Below, one piece after another: positions 16,203 to 24,145 of a DNA stretch of 64,000 nt. Every line of letters begins with the position of its first letter. The first letter of the stretch is position 1. Source of the stretch: Georgenia sp. M64 (GTDB lineage Bacteria > Actinomycetota > Actinomycetes > Actinomycetales > Actinomycetaceae); NCBI RefSeq assembly GCF_038049925.1, contig NZ_CP145809.1:124001-188000 (forward strand), written 5' to 3'. The notes below the pieces were generated by a model, which searched no databases, was not told the DNA's origin, and worked only from the letters and a program-made list of their open reading frames with translations. The translations under genes and the position numbers were made by a program.

Positions 16203-16829
16203 ATGGATGTCCTCCAGGCCCTCACCGACGCCCGCCTGGTCCCCGTCGTCGTCCTCGACGACGCCGCCGACGCGGACCCGCTGGCCGCCGCCCTCGTCGC
16301 CGGCGGCCTGCCGGTCGCCGAGGTCACCTTCCGCACCTCCGCCGCGGAGGATGCCATCCGGGCCATGTCGGCCCGCGGTGACATCCTCGTCGGCGCCGGC
16401 ACGGTGCTCACCGCCGAGCAGGTGGACCGTGCTGTCGACGCCGGGGCCTCCTACGTCGTCTCGCCCGGTCTGAGCCGCGCCGTCGTCGAGCGCTGCCGCG
16501 AGCGCGGCGTGCTCCCGCTGCCGGGCGCCGTGACCGCCACCGAGATCCAGGCCGCCCTCGAGCTCGGCCTGGACACGGTCAAGTTCTTCCCCGCCGGCAC
16601 CTCCGGCGGCGCCCCCGCCATCAAGGCCCTCGCCGCACCCTTCGGCGGAGTGCGCTTCGTGCCCACCGGCGGGATCGGGCCGAAGAACCTGCGCGAGTAC
16701 CTCGACATCCCGGCCGTCGCCGCCGTCGGGGGGTCGTGGATGGTGCCGAAGAACCTCGTCGCCGCCGGCGACTTCGCCGAGGTGACCCGCCTGACCACCG
16801 ACGCCGTCGCGCTCGCCGCCGGCGCCTGA
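16203..16829 (+). CDS. eda: KDPG aldolase (2-dehydro-3-deoxy-phosphogluconate aldolase)
   Basis: A 208-residue class I aldolase cleaving 2-keto-3-deoxy-6-phosphogluconate to pyruvate and glyceraldehyde 3-phosphate. Family marks are VPVVVLDD near the start, the catalytic Glu in VAEVTFRT, GAGTVLT, and the Schiff-base Lys in the LDTVKFFPAG segment, then FVPTGGI. The length is close to E. coli Eda. The ATG at 16203 gives the expected N-terminus; earlier in-frame starts (GTG 16143, ATG 16170) would run through the inverted repeat. Its ribosome site is weak. KDG kinase follows 13 bases later, so the two complete the KDG branch. Confidence 0.92.
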   Translation: MDVLQALTDARLVPVVVLDDAADADPLAAALVAGGLPVAEVTFRTSAAEDAIRAMSARGDILVGAGTVLTAEQVDRAVDAGASYVVSPGLSRAVVERCRERGVLPLPGAVTATEIQAALELGLDTVKFFPAGTSGGAPAIKALAAPFGGVRFVPTGGIGPKNLREYLDIPAVAAVGGSWMVPKNLVAAGDFAEVTRLTTDAVALAAGA

Positions 16830-16842
16830 GAGAGGACCAGAC

Positions 16843-17946
16843 ATGAGTGACCTGACGATCCGCCCCGCCGAGGAGTGCCAGTACGACGTCGTCTCCCTGG
16901 GCGAGGTCATGCTCCGCCTGGACCCGGGCGAGGGCCGCATCCGCACCGCCCGGAACTTCCGCGCCTGGGAGGGCGGCGGCGAGTACAACGTCGCCCGCGG
17001 CCTGCGCCGGTGCTTCGGCCTGCGGGGCGCCATCGTGACCGCCCTGGCCGACAACGAGATCGGCCGCCTGGTCGAGGACCTCATCCTCACCGGCGGTCTC
17101 GACACCCGCTTCATCAGCTGGGTGCCGTACGACGGCATCGGGCGCGGCGTGCGCAACGGCCTGAACTTCACCGAGCGGGGCTTCGGGGTCCGCGGCGCCG
17201 TCGGGGTCTCCGACCGCGGCCTCACCGCCGCGTCGCAGCTCGCCCCCGGCGACGTCGACTGGGACCACCTCTTCGGCGAGCTCGGGGTCCGGTGGCTGCA
17301 CACCGGCGGGATCTACGCCGCGCTGTCGGAGACGTCGGCCGAGACGGTCGTCGCGGCCGTCACCGCCGCCAAGCGGCACGGCACCGTCGTCTCCTACGAC
17401 CTCAACTACCGGCCCAGCCTGTGGAAGGCCATCGGCGGGCAGGACAAGGCGCGTGAGGTCAACCGCGAGATCGCCGAGCACATCGACGTCATGATCGGCA
17501 ACGAGGAGGACTTCACCGCCTCGCTCGGCTTCGAGGTCGAGGGTGTGGACGAGAACCTCTCCGAGCTCGAGGTCGACAAGTTCGCCGCCATGATCGACAA
17601 GGTCGCGGCGGAGTACGAGAACTTCAAGGTCATCGCGACGACGATGCGCACCGTCCGCAGCGCCACCGTCAACGACTGGGGCGCCCTCGCCTGGTCGCGG
17701 GCGACCGGGACCGTCCAGGCCACCCACCGGCCCGGGCTGGAGATCCTCGACCGGGTCGGTGGCGGGGACTCCTTCGCCTCCGGGCTCATCTACGGCCTCC
17801 TCGAGGGCGAGCCCCTCCAGACGGCGGTCGAGTACGGCGCCGCGCACGGGGCGCTGGCGATGACCACCCCGGGCGACACCACCATGGCCAGCAAGGCCGA
17901 GGTGCTCAAGCTCGCCGGTGGTGGCGGGGCCCGCGTCGACCGCTGA
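16843..17946 (+). CDS. kdgK: PfkB-family 2-keto-3-deoxygluconate kinase
   Basis: A 367-residue ribokinase-fold kinase that should phosphorylate 2-keto-3-deoxygluconate to KDPG, the substrate of the preceding aldolase. The N-terminal VVSLGEVMLRLDPGEGRI, the WEGGGEYNVARGLRR substrate loop, VVSYDLNYRPSLW and the signature DRVGGGDSFASGLIYGLLEG with the catalytic Asp are all present. GAGAGGA precedes the ATG. The segment of acidic residues around 225-245 is longer than in E. coli KdgK. A strong hairpin follows, closing the operon. Confidence 0.88.
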   Translation: MSDLTIRPAEECQYDVVSLGEVMLRLDPGEGRIRTARNFRAWEGGGEYNVARGLRRCFGLRGAIVTALADNEIGRLVEDLILTGGLDTRFISWVPYDGIGRGVRNGLNFTERGFGVRGAVGVSDRGLTAASQLAPGDVDWDHLFGELGVRWLHTGGIYAALSETSAETVVAAVTAAKRHGTVVSYDLNYRPSLWKAIGGQDKAREVNREIAEHIDVMIGNEEDFTASLGFEVEGVDENLSELEVDKFAAMIDKVAAEYENFKVIATTMRTVRSATVNDWGALAWSRATGTVQATHRPGLEILDRVGGGDSFASGLIYGLLEGEPLQTAVEYGAAHGALAMTTPGDTTMASKAEVLKLAGGGGARVDR

Positions 17947-17985
17947 GTCGACGTCACGCCTGAGCGCAGGGCGCGCACACCGGGA

Positions 17986-18020
17986 AGGGGCCGGTCGACC
18001 GTCGAGGTCGGCCGGCCCTT
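17986..18020 (+). terminator. Strong hairpin terminator after kdgK
   Basis: A 15-bp stem (17986-18000 with 18006-18020, two G-T pairs) closes a 5-base loop. Outer GCGCAC/GTGCGC arms can extend it. The 296-base spacer 17947-18242 otherwise holds the next promoter and operator. Confidence 0.75.
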
Positions 18021-18146
18021 CTGTGCGCCCCTGCGTGCTCTGTCCGTCCGCTGGCGCAGGCGGACGCTCCGGTGGAGGGCTGCTCGCAGCGCGGGAGGTC
18101 CACCAGGGGTGGGGGAGCCGGTGCACACGCGGGCGACACCCTCCTC

Positions 18147-18176
18147 TTGACGGGTGTGTGCGCTGGCGCATAGATT
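18147..18176 (+). promoter_or_regulatory. Promoter of the Gfo/Idh-DUF993-isomerase operon
   Basis: TTGACG (18147-18152) and TAGATT (18171-18176) are 18 bases apart. An operator-like palindrome begins three bases later. Confidence 0.68.
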
Positions 18177-18179
18177 GGT

Positions 18180-18193
18180 GGAAAGCGCATTCC
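18180..18193. promoter_or_regulatory. LacI-type operator GGAAAGCGCATTCC
   Basis: A 14-bp near-palindrome with central CG at the predicted transcription start. It resembles the sites at 9729 and 37730, so one repressor, encoded here or elsewhere, may serve all three. Confidence 0.6.
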
Positions 18194-18242
18194 CGGAGGC
18201 ACCGACGCCGCCGCGGCCGCCCTGAGACCCGGAGGAACCCAC

Positions 18243-19400
18243 ATGACCACGCTGCGCATCGCGATGAACGGCATCACCGGACGCATGGGCTACCGGCAGC
18301 ACCTCGTGCGCTCGATCCTGCCGATCCGCGACGCCGGCGGCGTCGAGCTGCCCGACGGCTCGCGCGTGCAGGTCGAGCCGATCCTCGTGGGCCGCAACGA
18401 GGCCAAGCTCCGCGAGCTCGCCGAGCTCCACGGCGTCGAGCACTGGACCACCGATCTCGACGGCATCATCGCCGACCCCACCGTCGACATCGTCTTCGAC
18501 GCCTCCATGACGAGCCTGCGCCCCGCGACCCTGGCCAAGGCCATGCGCGCCGGCAAGCACATCTTCACCGAGAAGCCCACCGCCGAGACCCTCGAGGACG
18601 CCGTCGAGCTCGCCCGGCTGGGTGAGGAGTCCGGCGTCACCGCCGGCGTCGTCCACGACAAGCTCTACCTGCCCGGTCTGGTCAAGCTCCGGCGACTGGT
18701 GGACGAGGGCTTCTTCGGCCGCATCCTCTCCATGCGCGGCGAGTTCGGCTACTGGGTGTTCGAGGGCGACGTCCAGGCTGCGCAGCGCCCCTCCTGGAAC
18801 TACCGCAAGGAGGACGGCGGCGGCATGACCGTGGACATGTTCTGCCACTGGAACTACGTCCTCGAGGGCATCCTCGGCTCCGTCGAGTCCGTCACCGCCA
18901 AGGCCGTCACCCACATCCCGACCCGCTGGGACGAGAAGGGCCAGCCCTACGAGGCCACCGCCGACGACGCCGCGTACGGGATCTTCGAGGTGCGCACCCC
19001 CGACGGTGACCCCGTCATCGCCCAGATCAACTCCTCGTGGGCCGTGCGCGTCTACCGCGACGAGCTCGTGGAGTTCCAGATCGACGGCACCCACGGCTCC
19101 GCCGTCGCCGGGCTGAACAAGTGCGTCGCGCAGCAGCGCGGCCACACCCCCAAGCCGGTGTGGAACCCCGACCTGCCGGTCACCGAGTCCTTCCGCGACC
19201 AGTGGCTCGAGGTGCCCGCCAACGCCGACCTCGACAACGGGTTCAAGCTGCAGTGGGAGGAGTTCCTCGGCGATGTCGTCGCGGGGCGTCCGCACCGCTA
19301 CGGCCTGCTCTCCGCCGCCCGCGGCGTCCAGCTCGCCGAGCTCGGCCTGCAGTCCTCGGCCGAGGGGCGGCGCCTGGAGATCCCGGAGATCACCCTGTGA
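18243..19400 (+). CDS. Gfo/Idh/MocA-family oxidoreductase
   Basis: A 385-residue NAD(P)-dependent sugar oxidoreductase. The Rossmann opening is LRIAMNGITGRMGYRQHL, with EKP (FTEKPTAETLEDA) in the usual place of the catalytic Lys-Pro, followed by the C-terminal alpha/beta substrate domain (GYWVFEGD, EDGGGMTVDMFCHWNYVLEG with the conserved Asp/His). GGAGGA precedes the ATG. Its stop overlaps the start of the DUF993 gene (GTGA). The N-terminal glycine motif GITGRMGY differs from the usual GxGxxG, as in a distinct subgroup. The substrate is unknown; the operon context suggests oxidation of a rare sugar or inositol-like compound. Confidence 0.85.
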   Translation: MTTLRIAMNGITGRMGYRQHLVRSILPIRDAGGVELPDGSRVQVEPILVGRNEAKLRELAELHGVEHWTTDLDGIIADPTVDIVFDASMTSLRPATLAKAMRAGKHIFTEKPTAETLEDAVELARLGEESGVTAGVVHDKLYLPGLVKLRRLVDEGFFGRILSMRGEFGYWVFEGDVQAAQRPSWNYRKEDGGGMTVDMFCHWNYVLEGILGSVESVTAKAVTHIPTRWDEKGQPYEATADDAAYGIFEVRTPDGDPVIAQINSSWAVRVYRDELVEFQIDGTHGSAVAGLNKCVAQQRGHTPKPVWNPDLPVTESFRDQWLEVPANADLDNGFKLQWEEFLGDVVAGRPHRYGLLSAARGVQLAELGLQSSAEGRRLEIPEITL

Positions 19401-20635
19401 GCGCCCCGCCGGCCGGGACGGACCGCGTGGTGGTGGACCTGCCGAACGTCGTCGGCACCACCGACCCGTACGTCCTCGGCGCCCGCGGTCCCTGGACCCG
19501 GCCGGCGGGCCCCCTGACCGCGCGACGCGCCTTCGCCGCCGCGCACGTCGTGCCCCTGACGACGGCGGACAACACCCCCGGCCGTCCCGCCGAGCTCGAC
19601 TGGGACGCCACGCTGGGCTTCCGCCACATGCTGTGGTCCTACGGGCTCGGCGTCGCCGAGGTCATGGACACCGCCCAGCGCGGCATGGGCCTGGACTGGG
19701 ACGCGGCTGCCTACCTCATCCGCCGCACGGCCGCCGAGGCCCGCTCGGTGGGCGGGCTGCTGGCGTGCGGCGCCGGCACCGACCACCTGACGCCGGCCCG
19801 GGTCGCCGAGCTCGTGGCGGGCGACCGGGAGGCGGGCCTGCACGCCGTCACCGACGCCTACCGCGAGCAGCTGGGGACGGTCGCCGCTGCCGGTGCCACG
19901 CCCGTCCTCATGGCCTCGCGTGCCCTCGCCGCGGTGGCCCGGGACGCCGACGACTACCTCGCCGTCTACTCCACGCTGCTGTCTGAGGTGACCGAGCCGG
20001 TCATCCTGCACTGGCTCGGCGAGGTGTTCGACCCGGCGCTCGCCGGGTACTGGGGGGCCGGGGACCCGCACGCGGCGGCTGCAACGGTGCTCGAGCTCCT
20101 GCGCGCCCACGGGGGCAAGGTCGACGGCGTCAAGGTCTCGCTCCTCGACGCCGGGTTCGAGGTGTGGCTGCGTGGGCAGCTCCCGGCCGGCGTCCGGCTG
20201 TACAGCGGGGACGACTTCAACTACCCCGAGCTCGTCGTGGGTGACGACCATGGCCACTCCGACGCGCTGCTCGGCGTCTTCGCCGCCATCGCCCCGGCCG
20301 CCTCCACCGCCCTCCAGGCGCTGGAGTCGCGGGACGAGGCGGGCCGGGCCCGAGCGCTGGAGATCCTGCGCTCGACCGAGGCGCTCGGCCGGCACATGTT
20401 CGAGGAACCGACACCCCACTACAAGGCGGGCATCGCGTTCCTGTCGTGGCTCAACGGGCACCAGCCCGGCTTCCAGATGGTCGGGGGCCTGCAGTCGGCG
20501 CGGTCCGCGCGCCACCTCACCACCCTCTTCCGGCTCGCCGACGGCGCGGGCCTCCTGCTCGACCCCGACCGTGCCGCGCACCGCATGAGGGCCTTCCTCG
20601 AGGTCGCCGGCATCACTCCCGAGGAGACCCGATGA
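19397..20635 (+). CDS. DUF993 protein (dihydrodipicolinate synthase-like aldolase fold)
   Basis: A 412-residue protein that I recognise as the DUF993 family, often called dihydrodipicolinate synthase family protein. Characteristic stretches are HVVPLTTADNTPGRP, LDWDATLGFRHMLWSYGLGVAEVMDTAQRGMGLDW, EPVILHWLGEVFDPALAGYWG, GGKVDGVKVSLLD (possible Schiff-base Lys) and YSGDDFNYPELV. A TIM-barrel lyase acting on a keto-acid or keto-sugar is likely. GTG 19397 overlaps the preceding stop by four bases and its own TGA overlaps the next ATG, so the three genes are translationally coupled. The reaction is not established to my knowledge. Confidence 0.8.
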   Translation: MSAPPAGTDRVVVDLPNVVGTTDPYVLGARGPWTRPAGPLTARRAFAAAHVVPLTTADNTPGRPAELDWDATLGFRHMLWSYGLGVAEVMDTAQRGMGLDWDAAAYLIRRTAAEARSVGGLLACGAGTDHLTPARVAELVAGDREAGLHAVTDAYREQLGTVAAAGATPVLMASRALAAVARDADDYLAVYSTLLSEVTEPVILHWLGEVFDPALAGYWGAGDPHAAAATVLELLRAHGGKVDGVKVSLLDAGFEVWLRGQLPAGVRLYSGDDFNYPELVVGDDHGHSDALLGVFAAIAPAASTALQALESRDEAGRARALEILRSTEALGRHMFEEPTPHYKAGIAFLSWLNGHQPGFQMVGGLQSARSARHLTTLFRLADGAGLLLDPDRAAHRMRAFLEVAGITPEETR

Positions 20636-21525
20636 CCGACCTGTCCCGACTGTCCCTCAACACCGCCACGACCAAGGCCTGGACCCTCGAGCAGGCCGTC
20701 GACGGCGCTGTGCGGGCCGGCCTGCCGGCTCTCGGGCTGTGGCGTGACCGTGTGGCCGAGGCGGGGCTCGAGCGCAGCGCGCGTCTCGTCGCCGACGCGG
20801 GTCTGCGGGTGTCCTCCCTGTGCCGCGGCGGTTTCCTCACCGCCGCCGACGACGAGGGACGGCGCGCCGCCGTCGAGGACAACCGGGCGGCGATCGTCGA
20901 GGCCGCCACCCTCGGGACGCGCGAGCTCATCATGGTCGTCGGCGGACTGCCGGCGGCGAGTGCGCCCGGTGGGCCGGCCCTGCCCGACGGCGACCGTGAC
21001 GTCGTGGCTGCGCGCCGGCGGGTGGCCGACCGGATCGGCGAGCTGGTCCCCTTCGCCGGCGAGCACGACGTCCGGCTCGTCCTGGAGCCGCTGCACCCGA
21101 TCTTCGCCGCGGACCGGGCGGTGCTGTCCACCCTCGGTCAGTGCCTCGACCTCGCTGCCGACTTCCCGGCCGAGTCGGTCGGGGTGGTCGTGGACACCTA
21201 CCACGTGTGGTGGGACCCGGAGCTGCGCACGCAGATCGCCCGGGCCGGGGCCGAGGGCCGCCTCGCGTCCTACCAGGTGTGCGACTGGATGCTGCCGCTC
21301 TCGGCCGACCCGCTGCTCTCCCGCGGGTACATGGGCGACGGGTACATCGACTTCCCGACGATCACCCGCTGGGTGAGCGAGGCCGGCTACGCCGGCGACG
21401 TCGAGGTGGAGATCTTCCGCCAGGAGATCTGGGACGCGCCCGGTGACGAGGTTGTCGCCACGATCGCCGACCGGTACGTGCGACACGTCCTGCCCTCGCT
21501 CACCGCGCCGGTCCGCAGCGCCTGA
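20632..21525 (+). CDS. Sugar phosphate isomerase/epimerase-family TIM barrel
   Basis: A 297-residue xylose-isomerase-like TIM barrel. LSLNTATTKAWTLEQAVDGAVRAG opens the barrel, and candidate metal ligands are the Glu of LVLEPLHP, the Asp and His of VVVDTYHVWW, and the Glu of DVEVEIFRQEIW. It is coupled to the DUF993 gene by an ATGA overlap, making it the third member of a conserved-looking trio. It probably isomerises or epimerises the product or substrate of the other two enzymes. Promiscuous annotation of this superfamily prevents a firmer call. Confidence 0.83.
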   Translation: MTDLSRLSLNTATTKAWTLEQAVDGAVRAGLPALGLWRDRVAEAGLERSARLVADAGLRVSSLCRGGFLTAADDEGRRAAVEDNRAAIVEAATLGTRELIMVVGGLPAASAPGGPALPDGDRDVVAARRRVADRIGELVPFAGEHDVRLVLEPLHPIFAADRAVLSTLGQCLDLAADFPAESVGVVVDTYHVWWDPELRTQIARAGAEGRLASYQVCDWMLPLSADPLLSRGYMGDGYIDFPTITRWVSEAGYAGDVEVEIFRQEIWDAPGDEVVATIADRYVRHVLPSLTAPVRSA

Positions 21526-21540
21526 CAACAGAAGCTGGCT

Positions 21541-21563
21541 CCGGCGCCCGACCTTCGCGCCGG
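21541..21563 (+). terminator. Hairpin after the isomerase gene
   Basis: CCGGCGC (21541-21547) pairs with GCGCCGG (21557-21563) around nine bases. The rest of the 310-base spacer (21526-21835) contains GC-rich unstructured DNA and the promoter at 21760; I see no gene in it. Confidence 0.5.
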
Positions 21564-21759
21564 ACGTCAGGTCCGGGACGGGACGCCCACGGGGAGCGGC
21601 TCTGCGCTTCGGAGCCGCCCAGCCGACCCACCGGCGCCGTCACCCGCGAGCCGGTCCATGACGCGCGCGGTTACTCCGTGACGCCGAGGTCGTCCGTCTC
21701 CCGAAGCGGTCCGTGACCCGACGCCATCAAGACGGCCTTCGTCGGGTGTGTCGGGAACC

Positions 21760-21790
21760 TTGCGCCACCCCCGATCGTCGGACTTACAGT
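21760..21790 (+). promoter_or_regulatory. Possible promoter of the membrane-anchor/PspA-like pair
   Basis: TTGCGC (21760-21765) and TACAGT (21785-21790) are 19 bases apart, placing the start about 40 bases before the GTG at 21836. Confidence 0.45.
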
Positions 21791-21835
21791 GGAACCCGTG
21801 GGGCTCGGGCCCCCAGCGAAGGTGAGGTGGGCGCG

Positions 21836-22426
21836 GTGCAGGTCGACGCCAGCGCGGTCGTCGAGACGGTCGGGCAGGTCCTCCTCGTCGGAGGGCTGGT
21901 CACGCTCGCCGTCGCCACCGCGGTCGGACTCGCTCTCTGGTACGTCGTGCGCCGGGTCCGGCGGTCCCGCCGCCTGCGCCGCGGCCTCGACCGGAGCCGG
22001 CTGACCGTCCGGTCGGTCGCCGCCGACGACGCCGGCCGCCGCCTGGCTCGTCTTCACCTGGAGCTGCACCGCTCTCTCGACGCGACCCAGCGCTCCATCG
22101 GCGCTGCCACCTCCTCCCACCGGCCGGTGGGCAACATGCCCTCGATCGCCGCGAACCTCGTCCGCGCGGGCGAGCAGCTCGAGGAGGAGCTCCGCCTCGC
22201 CGAGCTCGAGCCGGACAAGGCGCTGCGCGAGACCTGGGCCGCGTGGCTCGAGGGGCAGGTCGCCGAGCACGCCCGCCTCTCCACCGACCTGCGGCGGTCG
22301 CTCCTCACGACAGGCGTCGGCCCGGGCGTCAACCACCTCGACCGCGCCAGCCAGCACCTCGCCGTCGAGATCGAGGCCCTCTCGGCGTGGGACCCCGCGT
22401 ACCGCAAGCACCCCCACAGCGCCTGA
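21836..22426 (+). CDS. Single-pass membrane protein of unknown function, partner of a PspA-like protein
   Basis: A 196-residue protein with one N-terminal transmembrane helix (about residues 8-32, VGQVLLVGGLVTLAVATAVGLALWYVV) followed by a basic stretch and a mostly helical, charged cytoplasmic domain. I do not recognise a named family. GTG 21836 has GAGGTGG upstream; the open frame extends further back but without a ribosome site. It is eight bases before a PspA/IM30-like gene, so it may anchor or control that protein at the membrane. Confidence 0.65.
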   Translation: MQVDASAVVETVGQVLLVGGLVTLAVATAVGLALWYVVRRVRRSRRLRRGLDRSRLTVRSVAADDAGRRLARLHLELHRSLDATQRSIGAATSSHRPVGNMPSIAANLVRAGEQLEEELRLAELEPDKALRETWAAWLEGQVAEHARLSTDLRRSLLTTGVGPGVNHLDRASQHLAVEIEALSAWDPAYRKHPHSA

Positions 22427-22434
22427 GGCGACGG

Positions 22435-23115
22435 ATGTCCATCGGTCGACGGCTGGCGCGACTCGTCCGCGCCGAGCGGCGCGTGCGCCCCGACGATCCC
22501 GTTCGAGCGGTCGAGGCTGCCCACGCGCGTCAGGAGGAGCTCGTGGACGCCGCTCGGCGCAGCGTCGCCGACGTCGCCGTGCACCGGCGCCGCACCGAGA
22601 TCCTCGCGGAGCGCGCCGCGGCCGAGGCCGGGCGGGCCGCGGACCTGGCCGCAGCGGCAGTCGCCGCCGGCGACGACGGCGCCGCCCGCGAGTACCTGCG
22701 CAGCTCCCTCGCCGCCGAGGAACGTCACCGCACGCTCCAGGACCGCTACGCCGCGCTGGACGCCCAGGTCCGCGAGCTCGAACGCACTCTCGGCGGGCTC
22801 GAGTCGCGCACGGAGCAGGCCGCCCGCCACCTCGACGACCTGCGCGCCGACCACGACGCTGCCCGCGCGTCCCTCGGGATGCGGGACGCCGCCGCCGTCG
22901 CCGGCCGCCGGGCCGCCGACGCAGCGCTCGCCGCGGACCGCGCGGAGGACGAGATCCGCCGGCTGAGAGCACGCGCCGTCGGGCACGCCGAGCTCTCCTG
23001 GTCCGACCCCGGCTCCGCGCAGGTCCGAGACGCCTTCGACCGGCTCGAGACCGGACTGGCCGCCGAGAGGGAGCTCGAGCGGCTCAAGGAGCGCCGCGCC
23101 ATCGAGGGCGGCTGA
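22435..23115 (+). CDS. PspA/IM30-like coiled-coil protein
   Basis: A 226-residue, almost wholly helical protein rich in Ala, Arg and Glu, with heptad patterns from about residue 20 to 180. The opening (IGRRLARLVRAERRVRPDDPVRAVEAAHARQEELVDAARRSVADV) follows the PspA/IM30 layout of an amphipathic start, a DP turn and a long hairpin coiled coil (RTEILAERAAAEAGRAADLA...). Such proteins form membrane-associated oligomers under envelope stress. Its only visible partner is the preceding membrane protein; no PspBC or LiaF homologue is adjacent. The family call is by pattern and the protein is diverged. Confidence 0.65.
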   Translation: MSIGRRLARLVRAERRVRPDDPVRAVEAAHARQEELVDAARRSVADVAVHRRRTEILAERAAAEAGRAADLAAAAVAAGDDGAAREYLRSSLAAEERHRTLQDRYAALDAQVRELERTLGGLESRTEQAARHLDDLRADHDAARASLGMRDAAAVAGRRAADAALAADRAEDEIRRLRARAVGHAELSWSDPGSAQVRDAFDRLETGLAAERELERLKERRAIEGG

Positions 23116-23156
23116 CCGCTCCCCGCCCGCGACCCTCCTCGCCCGGGTTACCGGCC

Positions 23157-23185
23157 TTCCCCGCACCGCCGTCGCGGCGTAGCGT
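23157..23185 (+). promoter_or_regulatory. Possible promoter of the multispanning membrane protein gene
   Basis: TTCCCC (23157-23162) and TAGCGT (23180-23185) are 17 bases apart. Confidence 0.4.
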
Positions 23186-23239
23186 GGTCGGCGCGCCGGC
23201 CCGCCCGGCGACGGGGGCCCGCACGTCGACGGAGCGACG

Positions 23240-24145
23240 ATGGCGAACGACCGGCTCAGACCGCAGACCCGCGCGCTCCTCGGCGCGTTCACCCTGCTCA
23301 CGCTCCTCGCCGTCGTCTCCCTGGTCGGCGGTGCCGCGCAGACCGACCGCACCTTCGCCTGGACGATCCAGCCACCCGCGACGGCGACGTTCCTCGGGGT
23401 CGGCTACCTCTCGGGCACCGTGCTCGTCGTGGGCTCCTGGCGCTCGCGCTCCTGGGCGCGGACCCGTACCCCGGTTCTCGTCATCGGCGTGTTCACGGCT
23501 CTGACCCTGGCTGCCACGGTCCTCCACCTCGATCGTTTCCACCTCGGCGCGGGCGGGCTGGCGGAGGGCGCCGCCTGGGCGTGGCTCATCGTCTACGTCG
23601 TCGTGCCGCTGTGGATCGGTGTGACGCTGGTGCGTCAGGGCCGTCCAGCCGCCGGCCGCGGACGGCGCCTGCCGAACGTGCTGAGGGTTGCCCTCGCCGC
23701 CGAGGGAGCGGTGCTCGCCGTCGTGGGCGCCGTGCTGTACCTCGTCCCGGCCGCCTCGGCCTCCTGGTGGCCCTGGGCGCTGACGCCGCTCACGGCGCGC
23801 GCCGTCGCGTCGTGGCTCCTCGCGTACGGCCTGGCCGCTGCGCTCCTCGTCGGGGCGGACCGGCTCGACCTCCTCGAGGTGCCGGCCCTCGCGTACACGG
23901 TCCTGGGGGTCGGGGAGCTCGCCGTGGGTCTCGCGGCAGCCGGTGCCGGCACCGCCGACCTGGGGAGTCGCGCCGGCGTCGGCTACCTGGTCGTGGGCGG
24001 CACGGTCGTGCTCACCGGGGCGGCGACGGCTCTCGCCGCGCGGCGCGCCGGGACGACGCCCACCCCGCGGCGTGCCGGGCCGCGACTCACCCCCCGGCGC
24101 GCCGGGCCGAGACTCACCCCGCGGCGTGCGCGGACCCGTCCATGA
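23240..24145 (+). CDS. Multispanning membrane protein of unknown function
   Basis: A 301-residue protein with about seven hydrophobic segments (for example LLGAFTLLTLLAVVSLVGGA, TPVLVIGVFTALTLAATVLHL, WLIVYVVVPLWIGVTLV, LRVALAAEGAVLAVVGAVLYL, VASWLLAYGLAAALLVG, YLVVGGTVVLTGAATALAA). I do not recognise the family. The last 34 residues are repeats of RRAGPRLTP encoded by the 27-bp tandem repeat at 24041, a tail that looks recently added. Its end overlaps the end of the convergent SRPBCC gene by 32 bases. Confidence 0.75.
   Translation: MANDRLRPQTRALLGAFTLLTLLAVVSLVGGAAQTDRTFAWTIQPPATATFLGVGYLSGTVLVVGSWRSRSWARTRTPVLVIGVFTALTLAATVLHLDRFHLGAGGLAEGAAWAWLIVYVVVPLWIGVTLVRQGRPAAGRGRRLPNVLRVALAAEGAVLAVVGAVLYLVPAASASWWPWALTPLTARAVASWLLAYGLAAALLVGADRLDLLEVPALAYTVLGVGELAVGLAAAGAGTADLGSRAGVGYLVVGGTVVLTGAATALAARRAGTTPTPRRAGPRLTPRRAGPRLTPRRARTRP
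24041..24138. repeat. 27-bp tandem repeat, about 3.6 copies, shared by two convergent genes
   Basis: Imperfect copies begin at 24041, 24068, 24095 and (partial) 24122, each opening CGGCGYGCCGGG. The period is a multiple of three and is read in frame by the membrane protein gene as RRAGxxxTP units. The stop codon of the convergent SRPBCC gene (24114-24116) falls inside the third copy. Confidence 0.88.
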
